Position numbers and translations under genes: made by a program. A stretch of 64,000 nt of DNA from Planctomycetota bacterium. Lineage in GTDB: Bacteria > Planctomycetota > UBA1135. Location of the stretch: the NCBI GenBank assembly GCA_024275135.1, contig JAJRZS010000015.1, positions 50,847 through 114,846 on the forward strand, given 5' to 3'. The notes under the pieces are model-generated. The model was given only the letters and a program-made list of their open reading frames with translations, was not told the DNA's origin and ran no database searches. This document shows, one piece after another, positions 1 through 9,091 of this stretch. Each line of letters opens with the position of its first letter. The first letter of the stretch is position 1.

Positions 1-1230
1 AAAGGCAATCATGGCCCGCATGTAGGCATGCGCCTCGGGCATATCGGCACCGCGGAAATAGGTAAAGCTAAAGAATACAATGAGGTTGGTGTAAATATTG
101 CCAACCCATTTGGGCGAGGCCTGCAACCATTTGCCCAAGAAGCGGGATTCCAACACCAAAAAGAATCCCTGAATGGCGCCAAACATGACAAAATTCCAGC
201 TTGCCCCATGCCATAAACCGCACAGCAAAAAGACCAGCACGATGTTGATATTGGCACGGGTAAGTCCGCGACGGTTGCCGCCTAGAGCAATGTAGAGATA
301 GTCTTTGAACCAACTGGACAAGGACACATGCCAGCGTTGCCAAAACTCTTGAATGGAGCGCGAAATGTAAGGGTAGATAAAGTTTTCCGGGAAGCGGAAA
401 CCAAACATGCGCCCTAAACCAATCGCCATATCGGAATAACCGGCAAAGTCGAAGTAAATCTGGAATCAATAAGCCGCGACGCCAAGCCAGGCCATGGCGG
501 TAGACAAATCGGTGGTCGCGTGAGCAAAGGCGTAGTCGGCCAAAGGTGCCATCACATTGGCGATTAAGACTTTCTTGGCCAAGCCAATAAGAAAGCGACG
601 AAAGCCATAAACAAAATCATCGAGGCCAATGCGCCGATCAACGAGTTCCTTAGCCACATCGACGTAACGCACAATAGGGCCGGCAACAAGTTGTGGAAAC
701 ATCGACACGTAGCAAGCAAAATCCAAAAGATTGCGTGTGGATCTGGTGTTCCCTCGATACACATCGATGGTGTAACTCATCGATTGGAATGTGTAGAAAC
801 TGATTCCTAAGGGCAGAGCAATGGCGCGAAAGCTTGCGAATGCATCTGGGGTTCCAGTTAAATCGCGAAGAATCTCCACGCCAAATCCCATGTATTTGAA
901 ATACCCTAAGAACGCCAAATTGGAACAGATGCTTAATGCTAAAAACCAGCGCGCACGGGTTGGTCGTCGCTCTGGCTCCACCCAGCCACAGCGGTCAATC
1001 AGTTGGCCAGAAATAAAATCAATCCCGGTGGAGGCCAGAAGAATCCATACCAGATAGCCTTCTCCCCAAAAATAAAACAGCAGGCTGGTCAGCAGCAAAA
1101 ACAAATTGCCTGCGCGCAAAGCATGGGGACGCCAACGCGGGTGATCCTGAAATGGATACACCAACACCCCATAACCTGCGACCACCACAGGTAGGTAGAG
1201 GAACAGAAAGACCAGCGAACTGAACACCAT
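1..1230 (-). pseudogene. MBOAT-family O-acyltransferase (AlgI-like), in-frame TGA, cut by window edge
   Basis: A membrane-bound O-acyltransferase of the AlgI/PatA type, which in relatives moves acetyl or acyl groups onto exported polysaccharide. It starts at the ATG at 1230 with a hydrophobic N-terminus (MVFSSLVFLFLYLPVVV). Translation stops at a TGA at 466-468 after 254 codons. The same frame then continues open to base 1 with textbook AlgI sequence: QIYFDFAGYSDMAIG directly after the stop, then EFWQRWHVSLSSWF (His about residue 301) and GLWHG (His about 341, the essential MBOAT histidine). The frame is unchanged, so this is one nonsense codon and not a frameshift. It sits where relatives have a small residue between Tyr and Gln. 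The visible length of about 410 codons is short of the usual 470-520, so the C-terminus lies off the window. It is last of the minus-strand genes after the HU-like gene (65 bp gap). Family assignment is sure; whether the stop is real is not. Confidence 0.85.
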
Positions 1231-1295
1231 GGCGGCGTTCCGTAAAACGGGGGGAGTTAGGGAGGTGAAGGAGGGAGAATCCGAAATTCTGCGTT

Positions 1296-1631
1296 TTAGG
1301 CCGAAGATTCGGGGGAGTCAGTGGGTGGTGGATGCCCTTGATCAACGCGAGCTTTGAGCACATTGCCCACCTTGAACTTGACCACACGTTTCGGCGGTAC
1401 GGGGATTTTTTCTAAAGTTTTCGGATTCTGGGCCAAGCGCCCTGGGCGATGACGCACCTCAAAAACCCCGAATTTGCGGAATTCAAGGCGATTTCCCCTC
1501 ACCAGCTCCTGGCTAATTTCGTCCAGAAAGCGCTGGATGATGTCACGCACCAAAACTTTGGTTTGGCCGGTGGAATCGGAGATGCGCTGGACGAGGTCGC
1601 GCTTGGTGACGGTGTGTGCTTCGGAGTCCAT
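1296..1631 (-). CDS. HU/IHF-family DNA-binding protein
   Basis: Small histone-like DNA-bending protein of the HU/IHF superfamily, about 111 residues. The N-terminal helical part (TKRDLVQRISDSTGQTK) and the beta-arm region (RLEFRKFGVFEVRHRPGRLAQNPKT) are typical, and the arm carries the Asn-Pro that intercalates at DNA kinks in this family. The C-terminus has a Pro/Ser-rich extension of about 15 residues beyond the usual end. I chose the ATG at 1631 because the conserved part starts soon after it. An in-frame ATG at 1652 is an alternative, and an AAGGAG lies 17 bases upstream of that one. It sits between dtd and the acyltransferase gene, all on the same strand, and is probably co-transcribed with them. 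It could act as HU or as an IHF subunit; sequence alone does not decide. Confidence 0.9.
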   Translation of the reverse strand: MDSEAHTVTKRDLVQRISDSTGQTKVLVRDIIQRFLDEISQELVRGNRLEFRKFGVFEVRHRPGRLAQNPKTLEKIPVPPKRVVKFKVGNVLKARVDQGHPPPTDSPESSA

Positions 1632-1698
1632 TGCTGGTAGCCAAGGGAACATTCCCCTTATTGACCTTACTCCTTTTACGCGCAAGGGTTGAGAACTT

Positions 1699-2157
1699 TC
1701 AGCGCTTTTTTTCCAAAGCCGAGGTTTCTAGCCAGTAGGTGGCTGGCCCGCAATTGCAGGAAAAGACCTCCATGGCCGCTCCAAACACCCCACATTTAAC
1801 CGCAAACCCTTTATTCAAAAGAATTTGCGCTACTTCATCAAGCAATTCTCTGGCCTTGTCCGCAACCAGAGTTCGATCAAAGGACGGGCGGTTTCCACGG
1901 CGTAAATCCGCAGCCAGTGTGAACTGAGAAACCAACAAAATTGCCCCATCAACGGCCTTAAGGTCCCAATTGGTCTTGCCCTCCGCGTCTTCGAAAATCC
2001 GCAATCGGGCAAGTTTTTCCGCCATTCGCTGGGCTTGGAGGGATCTGTCCCCTTGTTCGCAGCCCAAATACACCAGCATCCCTTGCGCGATTTCAGCAAC
2101 CACCTCTCCCCCGACTTCCACTCTGGCTTCTGCAACCCTTTGCACCAGCGCCTTCAT
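1699..2157 (-). CDS. dtd: D-aminoacyl-tRNA deacylase
   Basis: Cytosolic proofreading enzyme that hydrolyses D-amino acids (and glycine mischarged on tRNA-Ala) from tRNA. The 152-residue length matches DTD. The N-terminus MKALVQRVAEARVEV, the active-site SQFTLAAD and the C-terminal GVFGAAMEV are all present. The Gly-cisPro loop reads NCGPAT where most members have NDGPVT, so the Gly-Pro is kept but the flanking residues differ. The ATG at 2157 overlaps the TGA of the upstream TPR lipoprotein gene as ATGA, implying translational coupling. An upstream extension is open but shows no conserved sequence. Confidence 0.93.
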   Translation of the reverse strand: MKALVQRVAEARVEVGGEVVAEIAQGMLVYLGCEQGDRSLQAQRMAEKLARLRIFEDAEGKTNWDLKAVDGAILLVSQFTLAADLRRGNRPSFDRTLVADKARELLDEVAQILLNKGFAVKCGVFGAAMEVFSCNCGPATYWLETSALEKKR

Positions 2158-3143
2158 AGTTGATGCTCCAAACTGAGCCATAACTGGGCTTGGGTTACCC
2201 GCATGAGATTGGCCTGCCCAGATGCCTTACTCAGGTCGAGGAACTTCTCCAAGTAGGGAACCGCGTCCTTACTGCGGCCCAAATAGTCTCTCAGCAATAA
2301 AGCCTTATCAAACCAAACGGCAGGCTCTTGCGGATGGGTCTGCAACAAGGCGTCCACGATTTTGATGGCCGCCACGGGTCGGCCAAGTTTGGCCAGCGCG
2401 GAGGCTTCTAACAAACGGGCTTCCCACATATCTTCCGGCAGCTGGCGGGCCTGTTCTAAGGCCGCCTTTGCATTGTCATTCTTCAAATCGGCGAGGGCCA
2501 AGGTATAGGTCGCTCGCTCTCCCTTTTCCAAGGGCGACCAAGGTTCCGTCTGCGCCGCGGCACGAGCCAAATCCAAGCGATCATAAAGCGGGGCCAAGTC
2601 GGCCAACAAACGCCAAGCCTCGGCGCTTCCCGGATGCTGATTCAGCAAAGCAATCAATTCATCCAAGACCTCTGGCTCCCCAGCGCGCGCTTCCATTGCC
2701 AGTTTAAACACCCTTGCCTGCACAAAATCCGGGGCATCCTCCACAGCCAAGGTCAACAAGCGATAGCGCTTCTGAGCATCCGTCTGCGCGCGGGCGGCGA
2801 GAAAAGCATGCAGTGGACTGGGGTCCTGTTGAAAGCTTCGCATTGCTTCTTTCTGTACCGCCGCCGACCCTAAAACGGAAATCTCGACATCTTGCACGAA
2901 GATGGCCAAACGCACATCTTCGGGATGGGTGGCCAACAGAGCCTGAGCTGCAGGCAACCCCGCCTGCAAATCTCCTTGCACCCCCAAATAGGCTTGCTGC
3001 AATATATCCCAGGAGGAGGATTCCGCCTCACGCGCCTGGTAGGTCATGGCCAATGGAGGTAATTCCGCTTTCTTCGCCAGCAAACCACAGGCTTGCAGGA
3101 CAAAAAGTCCGAGTAGGCACAAGGTCAGGCGAGAATTACGCAC
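2154..3143 (-). CDS. TPR-repeat lipoprotein
   Basis: A 329-residue exported lipoprotein. The signal peptide ends in a lipobox (VLQAC, Cys about residue 19). The rest is alpha-helical with tetratricopeptide-like repeats, for example the segment around HPGSAEAWRLLADLAPLYD and a final repeat around QEPAVWFDKALLLRDYLG. Such proteins usually scaffold envelope complexes; no specific partner can be named. The start is the GTG at 3143. On the minus strand TAGGCT (3150-3155) ends six bases before it and no Shine-Dalgarno sequence is present, so the message is probably leaderless. It heads the dtd/HU/acyltransferase operon and is divergent from the lipoprotein gene at 3166. Confidence 0.8.
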   Translation of the reverse strand: MRNSRLTLCLLGLFVLQACGLLAKKAELPPLAMTYQAREAESSSWDILQQAYLGVQGDLQAGLPAAQALLATHPEDVRLAIFVQDVEISVLGSAAVQKEAMRSFQQDPSPLHAFLAARAQTDAQKRYRLLTLAVEDAPDFVQARVFKLAMEARAGEPEVLDELIALLNQHPGSAEAWRLLADLAPLYDRLDLARAAAQTEPWSPLEKGERATYTLALADLKNDNAKAALEQARQLPEDMWEARLLEASALAKLGRPVAAIKIVDALLQTHPQEPAVWFDKALLLRDYLGRSKDAVPYLEKFLDLSKASGQANLMRVTQAQLWLSLEHQL

Positions 3144-3149
3144 CCCATG

Positions 3150-3159
3150 AGCCTACAAT
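3150..3159. promoter_or_regulatory. Divergent leaderless promoter, overlapping -10 elements
   Basis: Only 22 bp separate the divergent starts at 3143 (GTG, minus) and 3166 (ATG, plus). On the plus strand TACAAT (3154-3159) ends six bases before the ATG. On the minus strand TAGGCT (3150-3155) ends six bases before the GTG. The two hexamers overlap by two bases, so one polymerase at a time could use the site. I see no good -35 element for either and no ribosome-binding site, as expected for transcripts that begin at the start codon. Inferred from sequence only. Confidence 0.6.
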
Positions 3160-3165
3160 CTCCGC

Positions 3166-4647
3166 ATGAGATTTCCGCATGGTCTGGGCCTGTTGGTCTT
3201 GCTCGTCTCCGGCTCCTGTGCGGCTCCGGATGCGGAAATCAACCTCGCTCCCTTCGTTTCCCGCCACACCGTCCCGCAGTATCAACATTTCGAATCACTG
3301 GGTGGTATTCTCCGCTATCACCGCGAAGCCGATGATCGACTATGGGCCCTTAGCCCTTTAGCCTGGCGCGAAGTCTCCGCTTCAGGGGAAGTGCGCGCCT
3401 CCTTCCTTGGCGGTCTCGGGGCTTACGAATACAACCCGGATCGTCCCCGCACCTATGCTCGCCTCTTCCCCCTGTGGTCCTACCGCAGCGAAGTACGTGC
3501 GGATGGCATCACCGACACCGATTGGTCTATGTTGTTCTGGTTATTGGCCGGCGGCTCTAGCTCCGACCATCGCGAAGACTATTTCTGGTTTTTTCCGTTC
3601 TTTGGCACTGGCAAAGATTTCCTCACCTACGACGAGTTCTCCTTTTTCCTTTTTCCACTCTTTCTTAAAAACCGCAAGGACGAACGCACCAGTATGCATT
3701 GGTTGTGGCCGTTTTTTGGCAAAGTCGAAGGCTCCGAACAGGGCTGGCATTTTTTCCCCTTCTACGGAACGGCCAAGGTGCCTGGGAAATACCAACGCTA
3801 TTACGTACTTTGGCCTATCTGGAGCCAAGCCCAAGATGCCGAAGACAACCCCCATCCCCGAAAATCATGGATGCTATTCCCTTTGTTTGGTCGCAGCCAT
3901 CAAGACGATTATGTCGCTACCACTTTGCTGCCGCCATTGATTGGCTGGGCTAAACGCCCCTCCACTGGTTATTCCTCTTGGGGTATATGGCCGTTGTTGA
4001 AATTCGAATCCGGCGGCCGCGAATCCGCTCGCAAACTGCAAAGAATTCTTCCCTTCTGGATCCATTTTGAAAATGAGCAGACCGAATACTCAGTCTTTCT
4101 GTGGCCCTTTTTCTGGCATCGCCAAGATCATTTCAACGGCATGGAACGGGATGGCCGCTATTTTGTCCCCATTTTCTTTCACACCAAAACCAAGCGCGAA
4201 GACGGAACCAACGAACACCATTTTCGTATTTGGCCTTTTTTTAGCTACGAGATGGAGGCCAACAAGAGGACACTCCTTCGCATTCTCGATTTCGGCATCC
4301 CCCGCCTCCTCAATCCCGACAATTTTGCTCGTAGCTTTGGTTTTCTCTATCAAATTTGGCTGGATCGAAACCAGATTAGGCCTCAGTCCATCACCGTGCA
4401 TGAAAAGCGTGCTTGGTTCAACCTTTACCATGAGGCCGAAGCCGGTGGCCATAAGCGCTGGAGTGTTCCAGTCCTCGGTGGCAAGTGGACCGAGCCCAAC
4501 GGTATCGTGCATTCCTCTTGGCTTTTTGGTTTAATCCGCTGGCGTAGCGGGGAGAATGGAGGCTTCGAAGCTCCCGCCTTTCCCGGCCCTGGGTGGCCCG
4601 ACCTCCATCGTTTCCCCCTTGCTTCTTCAACCCAAACCCAACCATGA
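3166..4647 (+). CDS. Trp/Phe/Pro-repeat lipoprotein of unknown function
   Basis: A 493-residue lipoprotein. The signal peptide MRFPHGLGLLVLLVSGSC ends in a lipobox cysteine at residue 18. The mature protein is very aromatic and carries ten or more copies of a short motif like W-x-F-P-(L/F)-F: LFPLW, FWFFPFFG, FFLFPLF, LWPFFGK, HFFPFYG, VLWPIW, MLFPLFG, FLWPFFW, RIWPFFSYE. Copies are usually 20-40 residues apart with polar, charged linkers. The alternating pattern suggests repeated beta hairpins, either a soluble propeller or sheet or a membrane-facing barrel. I do not recognise an assigned family function. Its stop overlaps the mlaE start as ATGA, so it is co-translated with an MlaEFD lipid transporter; a role as the outer-membrane or periplasmic partner of that system is an inference from context. 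Confidence 0.7.
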   Translation: MRFPHGLGLLVLLVSGSCAAPDAEINLAPFVSRHTVPQYQHFESLGGILRYHREADDRLWALSPLAWREVSASGEVRASFLGGLGAYEYNPDRPRTYARLFPLWSYRSEVRADGITDTDWSMLFWLLAGGSSSDHREDYFWFFPFFGTGKDFLTYDEFSFFLFPLFLKNRKDERTSMHWLWPFFGKVEGSEQGWHFFPFYGTAKVPGKYQRYYVLWPIWSQAQDAEDNPHPRKSWMLFPLFGRSHQDDYVATTLLPPLIGWAKRPSTGYSSWGIWPLLKFESGGRESARKLQRILPFWIHFENEQTEYSVFLWPFFWHRQDHFNGMERDGRYFVPIFFHTKTKREDGTNEHHFRIWPFFSYEMEANKRTLLRILDFGIPRLLNPDNFARSFGFLYQIWLDRNQIRPQSITVHEKRAWFNLYHEAEAGGHKRWSVPVLGGKWTEPNGIVHSSWLFGLIRWRSGENGGFEAPAFPGPGWPDLHRFPLASSTQTQP

Positions 4648-5438
4648 ATCCGCTCCAACGCATCGGCGCGCGCACTCTTGCTCCTCCCATTGAGGTGGCA
4701 GGATTTGGGTTAGGCCTGGCCCTGGGCGTGCTCCGCCGCCTCCCACAAATCCCTCGGCGTTTGCGCACCACTCTCGACCAGATGTATTTGTGTGGAGTCA
4801 AAACTCTGTTGGTGGTTTTATTCGTTGGCTTCTTCATCGGCATGATTTTGGCCTTGCAACTTGGCTATGAGCTCGCCCGCTATGGCCAACAGGAGGCCGT
4901 TGGCTTTGCTGTTGCCGTTGCTATGGTGCGCGAAATGGCGCCTGTGATGACCGCGGTAGTCTTAGCCGCCAGCGTGGCCAGTGCCATGGCCGCAGAGTTA
5001 GGCACGATGAAGGTGCAAGAAGAAATTACTGCCCTTGACGTCATGTCGGTCGATGTCTGCGGCTATCTGGTGTTTCCTCGTGTCATTGGCATGACCTTGA
5101 TGGCCCCTATCCTCACCAATCTAGCCTCCATTGTGGGCATTTTGGGTGGCGCCGTCATCGCCCAAACCCAACTCGGCCTGGATTTTTCTGGTTATATGAG
5201 AAATGCCATGGAATCTCTTTCCGACAACAGCTTCTTCGGTCTTCCACGCGGCGTCTACTGCAGTCAAATCAAAGCTTTAATTTTCGGCTTCACCATTGCT
5301 GTCGTTGGCTGCGCAAGTGGCTTGCAAGCCCAAAACGGAGCCAGTGGTGTCGGCAATAGCACCCGCGCTGCCGTGCGCAATTCCATCATCCTAATCATTG
5401 TGCTCAACTTTTTCCTGGGCAAATTGGTCTACACATGA
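4644..5438 (+). CDS. mlaE: MlaE-type ABC transporter permease
   Basis: Inner-membrane permease of the phospholipid-transport (MCE/Mla) ABC family, 264 residues. Several hydrophobic segments are visible, for example LLVVLFVGFFIGMILALQLG, together with the family's conserved stretch around VREMAPVMTAVVLAASVASAMAAELGTM and ALDVMSVD. The ATG at 4644 overlaps the TGA of the preceding lipoprotein gene, and its own TGA overlaps the ATG of the ATPase gene at 5435. Relatives move phospholipids between the inner and outer membranes with MlaF and MlaD. Direction of transport cannot be told from sequence. Confidence 0.92.
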   Translation: MNPLQRIGARTLAPPIEVAGFGLGLALGVLRRLPQIPRRLRTTLDQMYLCGVKTLLVVLFVGFFIGMILALQLGYELARYGQQEAVGFAVAVAMVREMAPVMTAVVLAASVASAMAAELGTMKVQEEITALDVMSVDVCGYLVFPRVIGMTLMAPILTNLASIVGILGGAVIAQTQLGLDFSGYMRNAMESLSDNSFFGLPRGVYCSQIKALIFGFTIAVVGCASGLQAQNGASGVGNSTRAAVRNSIILIIVLNFFLGKLVYT

Positions 5439-6163
5439 TTCGTTTCGAGAATGTCCACAAAACTTTTGGCCAGCAACATGTCTTGCGCGGCGTGGATTTC
5501 TCCGTAGACAAAGGCAAGTCCCTTGTCATCATGGGGCCGAGCGGCTCGGGAAAAAGCGTCATTATCAAACATCTCATTGGGCTGTTGCATCCCGACCAAG
5601 GCTCTGTACATATTCTCGGCAAAGACGTCGCCTCTCTCGACCAAGCCGGGCTGCAACAGTTGCGCAAAGATATGGGGTATTTGTTTCAACATTCTGCGCT
5701 CATTAACTGGCTGTCGGTTTTCGACAACATCGCCCTGCCATTGCGCGAAACAACCTCCATGTCCAAGAATTCCATTGAGGCCAAAGTCATGGAGGTGCTT
5801 GGTTTGGTGAAAATGGAAGATGCGCGACACAAATTCCCCAGCCAAATCTCAGGTGGCATGCAAAAACGTGTTGGCCTGGCCCGCGCCTTGGTCACCGAGC
5901 CCTCCATCATTCTCTACGATGAACCCGAAGCTGGTCTGGATCCAGAAATGTCCGCCAGTGTTAGCCACATGATGCGCCGTCTCAAAGAGGAATACGGCAT
6001 GACTTCGGTTACGGTTACCCACAGTGTGAACTGCGCCTTGACCGTGGCCGACACTTTGGCCGTGTTCGAACATGGCCGTTTCTTAATCTCCGGCCCCCCT
6101 ACCGAAGTTCTTAATTCCGATCACACTCGGGTACGCGAGTTCCTTGGCGCACCCATCGACTAA
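5435..6163 (+). CDS. mlaF: MlaF-type ABC transporter ATPase
   Basis: Cytoplasmic ATPase of the Mla lipid transporter, 242 residues. Walker A is GPSGSGKS (residues 34-41), the Q-loop region is GYLFQHSALINWL, the ABC signature is ISGGMQKRVGLARAL, Walker B is IILYDEPEAGLDP and the switch histidine follows in SVTVTHSVN. GGMQKR rather than the common GGQ is typical of Mla/Ttg2A ATPases. The ATGA overlap with mlaE and a one-base gap to mlaD (TAACATG) place it firmly in the operon. Confidence 0.95.
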   Translation: MIRFENVHKTFGQQHVLRGVDFSVDKGKSLVIMGPSGSGKSVIIKHLIGLLHPDQGSVHILGKDVASLDQAGLQQLRKDMGYLFQHSALINWLSVFDNIALPLRETTSMSKNSIEAKVMEVLGLVKMEDARHKFPSQISGGMQKRVGLARALVTEPSIILYDEPEAGLDPEMSASVSHMMRRLKEEYGMTSVTVTHSVNCALTVADTLAVFEHGRFLISGPPTEVLNSDHTRVREFLGAPID

Positions 6164-6164
6164 C

Positions 6165-7271
6165 ATGGAAAAAACTGCACGTCGAGATTTCATTCTTGGA
6201 CTCGTGTTTTTTGGAGCCATCGCCATGCTCCTTTATTACACGATTGTCCTCACGGGTTTCAGCTTCTCCGACAAAATCTATATGACCGCCTACTTTCCTA
6301 ACGCCAACGGCCTCAAGGAGGGCGACGCGGTGTTGGTTGCTGGTCGGCCGACGGGAACGGTTCGAGCCGTAGAGTTTTTAGATAACCGGCCCGAAGATCG
6401 CCGTATCGCCGTGCGCATGGAATTTGTCGAAGCTCCCACCCTGCATGAAGGCTATTTTCTGCGTATCGCCGAATTTACAGTTCTGGGCGGACGCGTCGTT
6501 CAAATTGAGCCCGGCCCTTTTCTCAATCCCAAAATCCCCGCCGACGCCGAGCTGATTGGCACTGTAGAGTCCTCGGCTCTTGCCCAATTCAGCAAATTGC
6601 TGGAGGAAAACGACGAGGATATCACATCCATTGTGCAAAACCTGCGCACCACCACCGAAGACCTCGCCCACGGTAGCGGTGTATTGGGTTCCCTTTTGCA
6701 CGATGAACAGATGGGCAAAAAGCTGAAAGCCACGGTGGTGGATTTCTCGGAACTAATTTCCGACCTCAAACATGGCAAGGGCACCTTAGGTGCTTTATTA
6801 ACCAACGAAGAGACCAAGGAGCAGGTTTTGGGGATCGTAGAAGATTCGGCCAATCTGGTTGCGGATTTGAGCACCATCGTGCAGGATGCGCGCAATGGCC
6901 AAGGCCTATTGGGAGCCATGCTCAACGACCCCATCCTGCGGGAAGAAAGCACCTCCTTGGTCCACAATTTGGAAGAAACTGCGGAGAAACTCAATCTGGT
7001 CATCACCGATGCCACCACGGGCAAGGGACTTCTTGGTACAATCATTGCCGACGAGCAGATTGCCGCCGATGCCCAATCCTTTCTCGCTGATCTTTCTGAG
7101 GTCACCCGGCGTCTCAAGGATGGGGAAGGCAGTCTCGGACGCTTACTCTCCGAAGACCAAGCCTACGAAGAGCTGTTAATGGCTCTGAAATCCCTTAACG
7201 GCCAGCTCGAGGACGCGCGTGAAGCGCAACCGATTACGACATTCACCCAATTGCTGTTTGGCTCGTTCTGA
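6165..7271 (+). CDS. mlaD: MlaD-type MCE-domain substrate-binding protein with Gly-rich C-terminal repeats
   Basis: A 368-residue periplasmic lipid-binding subunit. One N-terminal transmembrane helix (about residues 11-35) is followed by an MCE domain (about 40-120) with NGLKEGDAVLVAGRPTGTV and FTVLGGRVVQIEPG. The rest is an unusually long tail with five copies of a motif like G-x-G-x-LG-x-LL-x-(D/N)-E: SGVLGSLLHDE, KGTLGALLTNE, QGLLGAMLNDP, KGLLGTIIADE and EGSLGRLLSED, each separated by about 40-50 mostly helical residues. E. coli MlaD is only about 180 residues. Long helical MCE tails form needles or tunnels in relatives, so this one may span part of the periplasm. The start is the ATG at 6165, just after the mlaF stop. 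Confidence 0.9.
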   Translation: MEKTARRDFILGLVFFGAIAMLLYYTIVLTGFSFSDKIYMTAYFPNANGLKEGDAVLVAGRPTGTVRAVEFLDNRPEDRRIAVRMEFVEAPTLHEGYFLRIAEFTVLGGRVVQIEPGPFLNPKIPADAELIGTVESSALAQFSKLLEENDEDITSIVQNLRTTTEDLAHGSGVLGSLLHDEQMGKKLKATVVDFSELISDLKHGKGTLGALLTNEETKEQVLGIVEDSANLVADLSTIVQDARNGQGLLGAMLNDPILREESTSLVHNLEETAEKLNLVITDATTGKGLLGTIIADEQIAADAQSFLADLSEVTRRLKDGEGSLGRLLSEDQAYEELLMALKSLNGQLEDAREAQPITTFTQLLFGSF

Positions 7272-7279
7272 GCCTTCCG

Positions 7280-9091
7280 ATGGAACTCCGCAACATCGCC
7301 ATCATCGCCCATGTCGATCATGGCAAAACAACTCTCGTCGACGGCCTCTTCCGAGAAGCCGGCACTTTGGATCGTGGCCAACAAGATGCCGACCGCATCA
7401 TGGACAGCAATGATCTTGAACGCGAACGAGGGATTACTATTCTTTCCAAAAACGCCGCCCTTAACTGGCAAGGTGTGCGCATCAATTTGATCGACACCCC
7501 AGGTCACGCCGACTTTGGTGGTCAGGTGGAACGGGTGCTGTCGATGGCGGATGGTGTATTGCTGGTGGTGGATGCTTTCGAAGGGGTGATGCCGCAGACA
7601 CGTTTCGTGCTGCAAAAGGCTTTTGAAAACCGCCTGCGCCCCCTAGTGGTGGTCAACAAAATGGATCGGCATGATGCCCGCGCCGACGAGGTGCTAGGCG
7701 AAGTTTTCGATTTGTTTGTGGAGCTTGGTGCCGAAGAACTCGCACTGGATTTTCCAGTGGTTTATTGTTCGGCCCGCGATCGCTGGGCCAGCCTCGAAGA
7801 AAAGGAACAAGGCCGCAATATGGCACCCATGCTGGACGCCATTTTGGACCATTTTGAGCCTCCTTCCTTCGACGCTCAAGCTCCCTTGCAATTCCAAATT
7901 GGCACTTTGGATTGGAACGATTACGTTGGCCGAATTGGCATTGGTCGGGTCACCCGCGGCACTCTACGCCAAGGCGACGAAGTTCGCTGGGTCACCAACG
8001 ATGGTCAGCGCAAACGCGGACGCATCAAAGAGCTTTATTGCTACGCGGGCATGGAGCGTGTACCCGCTACTTCTATCCAGGCTGGCGATATCGCCTGCGT
8101 GGCCGGAATGGAGGGGCTTGGCTTGGGCGACACCCTCTGCGATTTGGTGGAAGTTGACCCACTACCTCCCATTTGCGTGGAAGCTCCCACCATCGAGATG
8201 GAATTTTTGGTCAACGACTCCCCCTTTGCTGGCAAGGAGGGTACTTACGTCACCTCGCGCCAGGTGCAGGAGCGCATCGAACGCGCCTCGATGATGGATC
8301 CGGCTCTGCGTGTACGTATTGGCCCCTCTGGCGGCTATCTCGTCGCTGGCCGCGGCGTCCTTCATCTAGGCATCCTCATTGAGAATATGCGCCGCGAAGG
8401 TTATGAATTTGCAGTGGGCTCGCCACGCGTACTCCTCAAGGAAGAGAACGGCAAAGTCCTTGAGCCGCTGGAGGACGCTCGGGTGGATGTGCCAGAAGAG
8501 AGCATGGGCAAGGTGATTGAGTTCTTTGGCAAACGCGGAGCAGAAATCAAGGATATGACCCGCCAAGGCACACGCGCAAGTTTGTTTTTGAGCATCCCCA
8601 CGCGTGGTTTAATTGGCGCCCGCACCCAGGTTCTCACCCTCACCCGCGGCGAAGGCGTGCTCACCTCCGTCATGGCAGGCTATGGACCCCGCACTTGTGA
8701 AATTGAAACCCGCCACAACGGGGTCTTGGTTTCCTCTGATAGCGGTCAAGCCACCGCCTATTCTTTGCGCAACCTGGAAGACCGCGGTGTCTTCTTTGTC
8801 GAACCTGGCACCCCCATTTACGAAGGCATGGTCGTTGGCGAAAACAACAAAGACAACGACATCGCCATCAATGTGGTGCGGGCAAAAAAGATGACCAACA
8901 TTCGCTCGGCCAACAAGGAAATCGACGACAAAATTCGCGCGCCGCGAAGAATGGGGCTGGAGCAGTTTCTGGAGTATCTAGACACCGATGAACTGCTGGA
9001 AATCACCCCCCAATCCCTGCGCTTACGCAAGCGTCTTCTCAACGAGAAAATGCGCTTAAGGGCAGCGAAGTCGGCGGTTCAAATGTCGTAG
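7280..9091 (+). CDS. typA: Translational GTPase TypA/BipA
   Basis: Ribosome-associated GTPase of 603 residues, the normal TypA length. G1 is AHVDHGKT (residues about 10-17), the switch region has [15 protein letters not shown]3 is [10 protein letters not shown] and G4 is NKMD. The C-terminal part shows the EF-G-like domains and the TypA-specific end ([12 protein letters not shown]). It acts in ribosome assembly and stress or low-temperature growth in other bacteria. It starts eight bases after mlaD and is probably the last gene of that operon. Its 3' end overlaps the convergent gene at 9079 by 13 bp. Confidence 0.97.
   Translation: MELRNIAIIAHVDHGKTTLVDGLFREAGTLDRGQQDADRIMDSNDLERERGITILSKNAALNWQGVRINLIDTPGHADFGGQVERVLSMADGVLLVVDAFEGVMPQTRFVLQKAFENRLRPLVVVNKMDRHDARADEVLGEVFDLFVELGAEELALDFPVVYCSARDRWASLEEKEQGRNMAPMLDAILDHFEPPSFDAQAPLQFQIGTLDWNDYVGRIGIGRVTRGTLRQGDEVRWVTNDGQRKRGRIKELYCYAGMERVPATSIQAGDIACVAGMEGLGLGDTLCDLVEVDPLPPICVEAPTIEMEFLVNDSPFAGKEGTYVTSRQVQERIERASMMDPALRVRIGPSGGYLVAGRGVLHLGILIENMRREGYEFAVGSPRVLLKEENGKVLEPLEDARVDVPEESMGKVIEFFGKRGAEIKDMTRQGTRASLFLSIPTRGLIGARTQVLTLTRGEGVLTSVMAGYGPRTCEIETRHNGVLVSSDSGQATAYSLRNLEDRGVFFVEPGTPIYEGMVVGENNKDNDIAINVVRAKKMTNIRSANKEIDDKIRAPRRMGLEQFLEYLDTDELLEITPQSLRLRKRLLNEKMRLRAAKSAVQMS

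Noticed and set aside
466..468. TGA read as an amino acid (recoding or selenocysteine)
   Set aside because: Many genes here end in TGA, often in ATGA overlaps, and acyltransferases have no selenocysteine at this site; no SECIS-like hairpin is evident.
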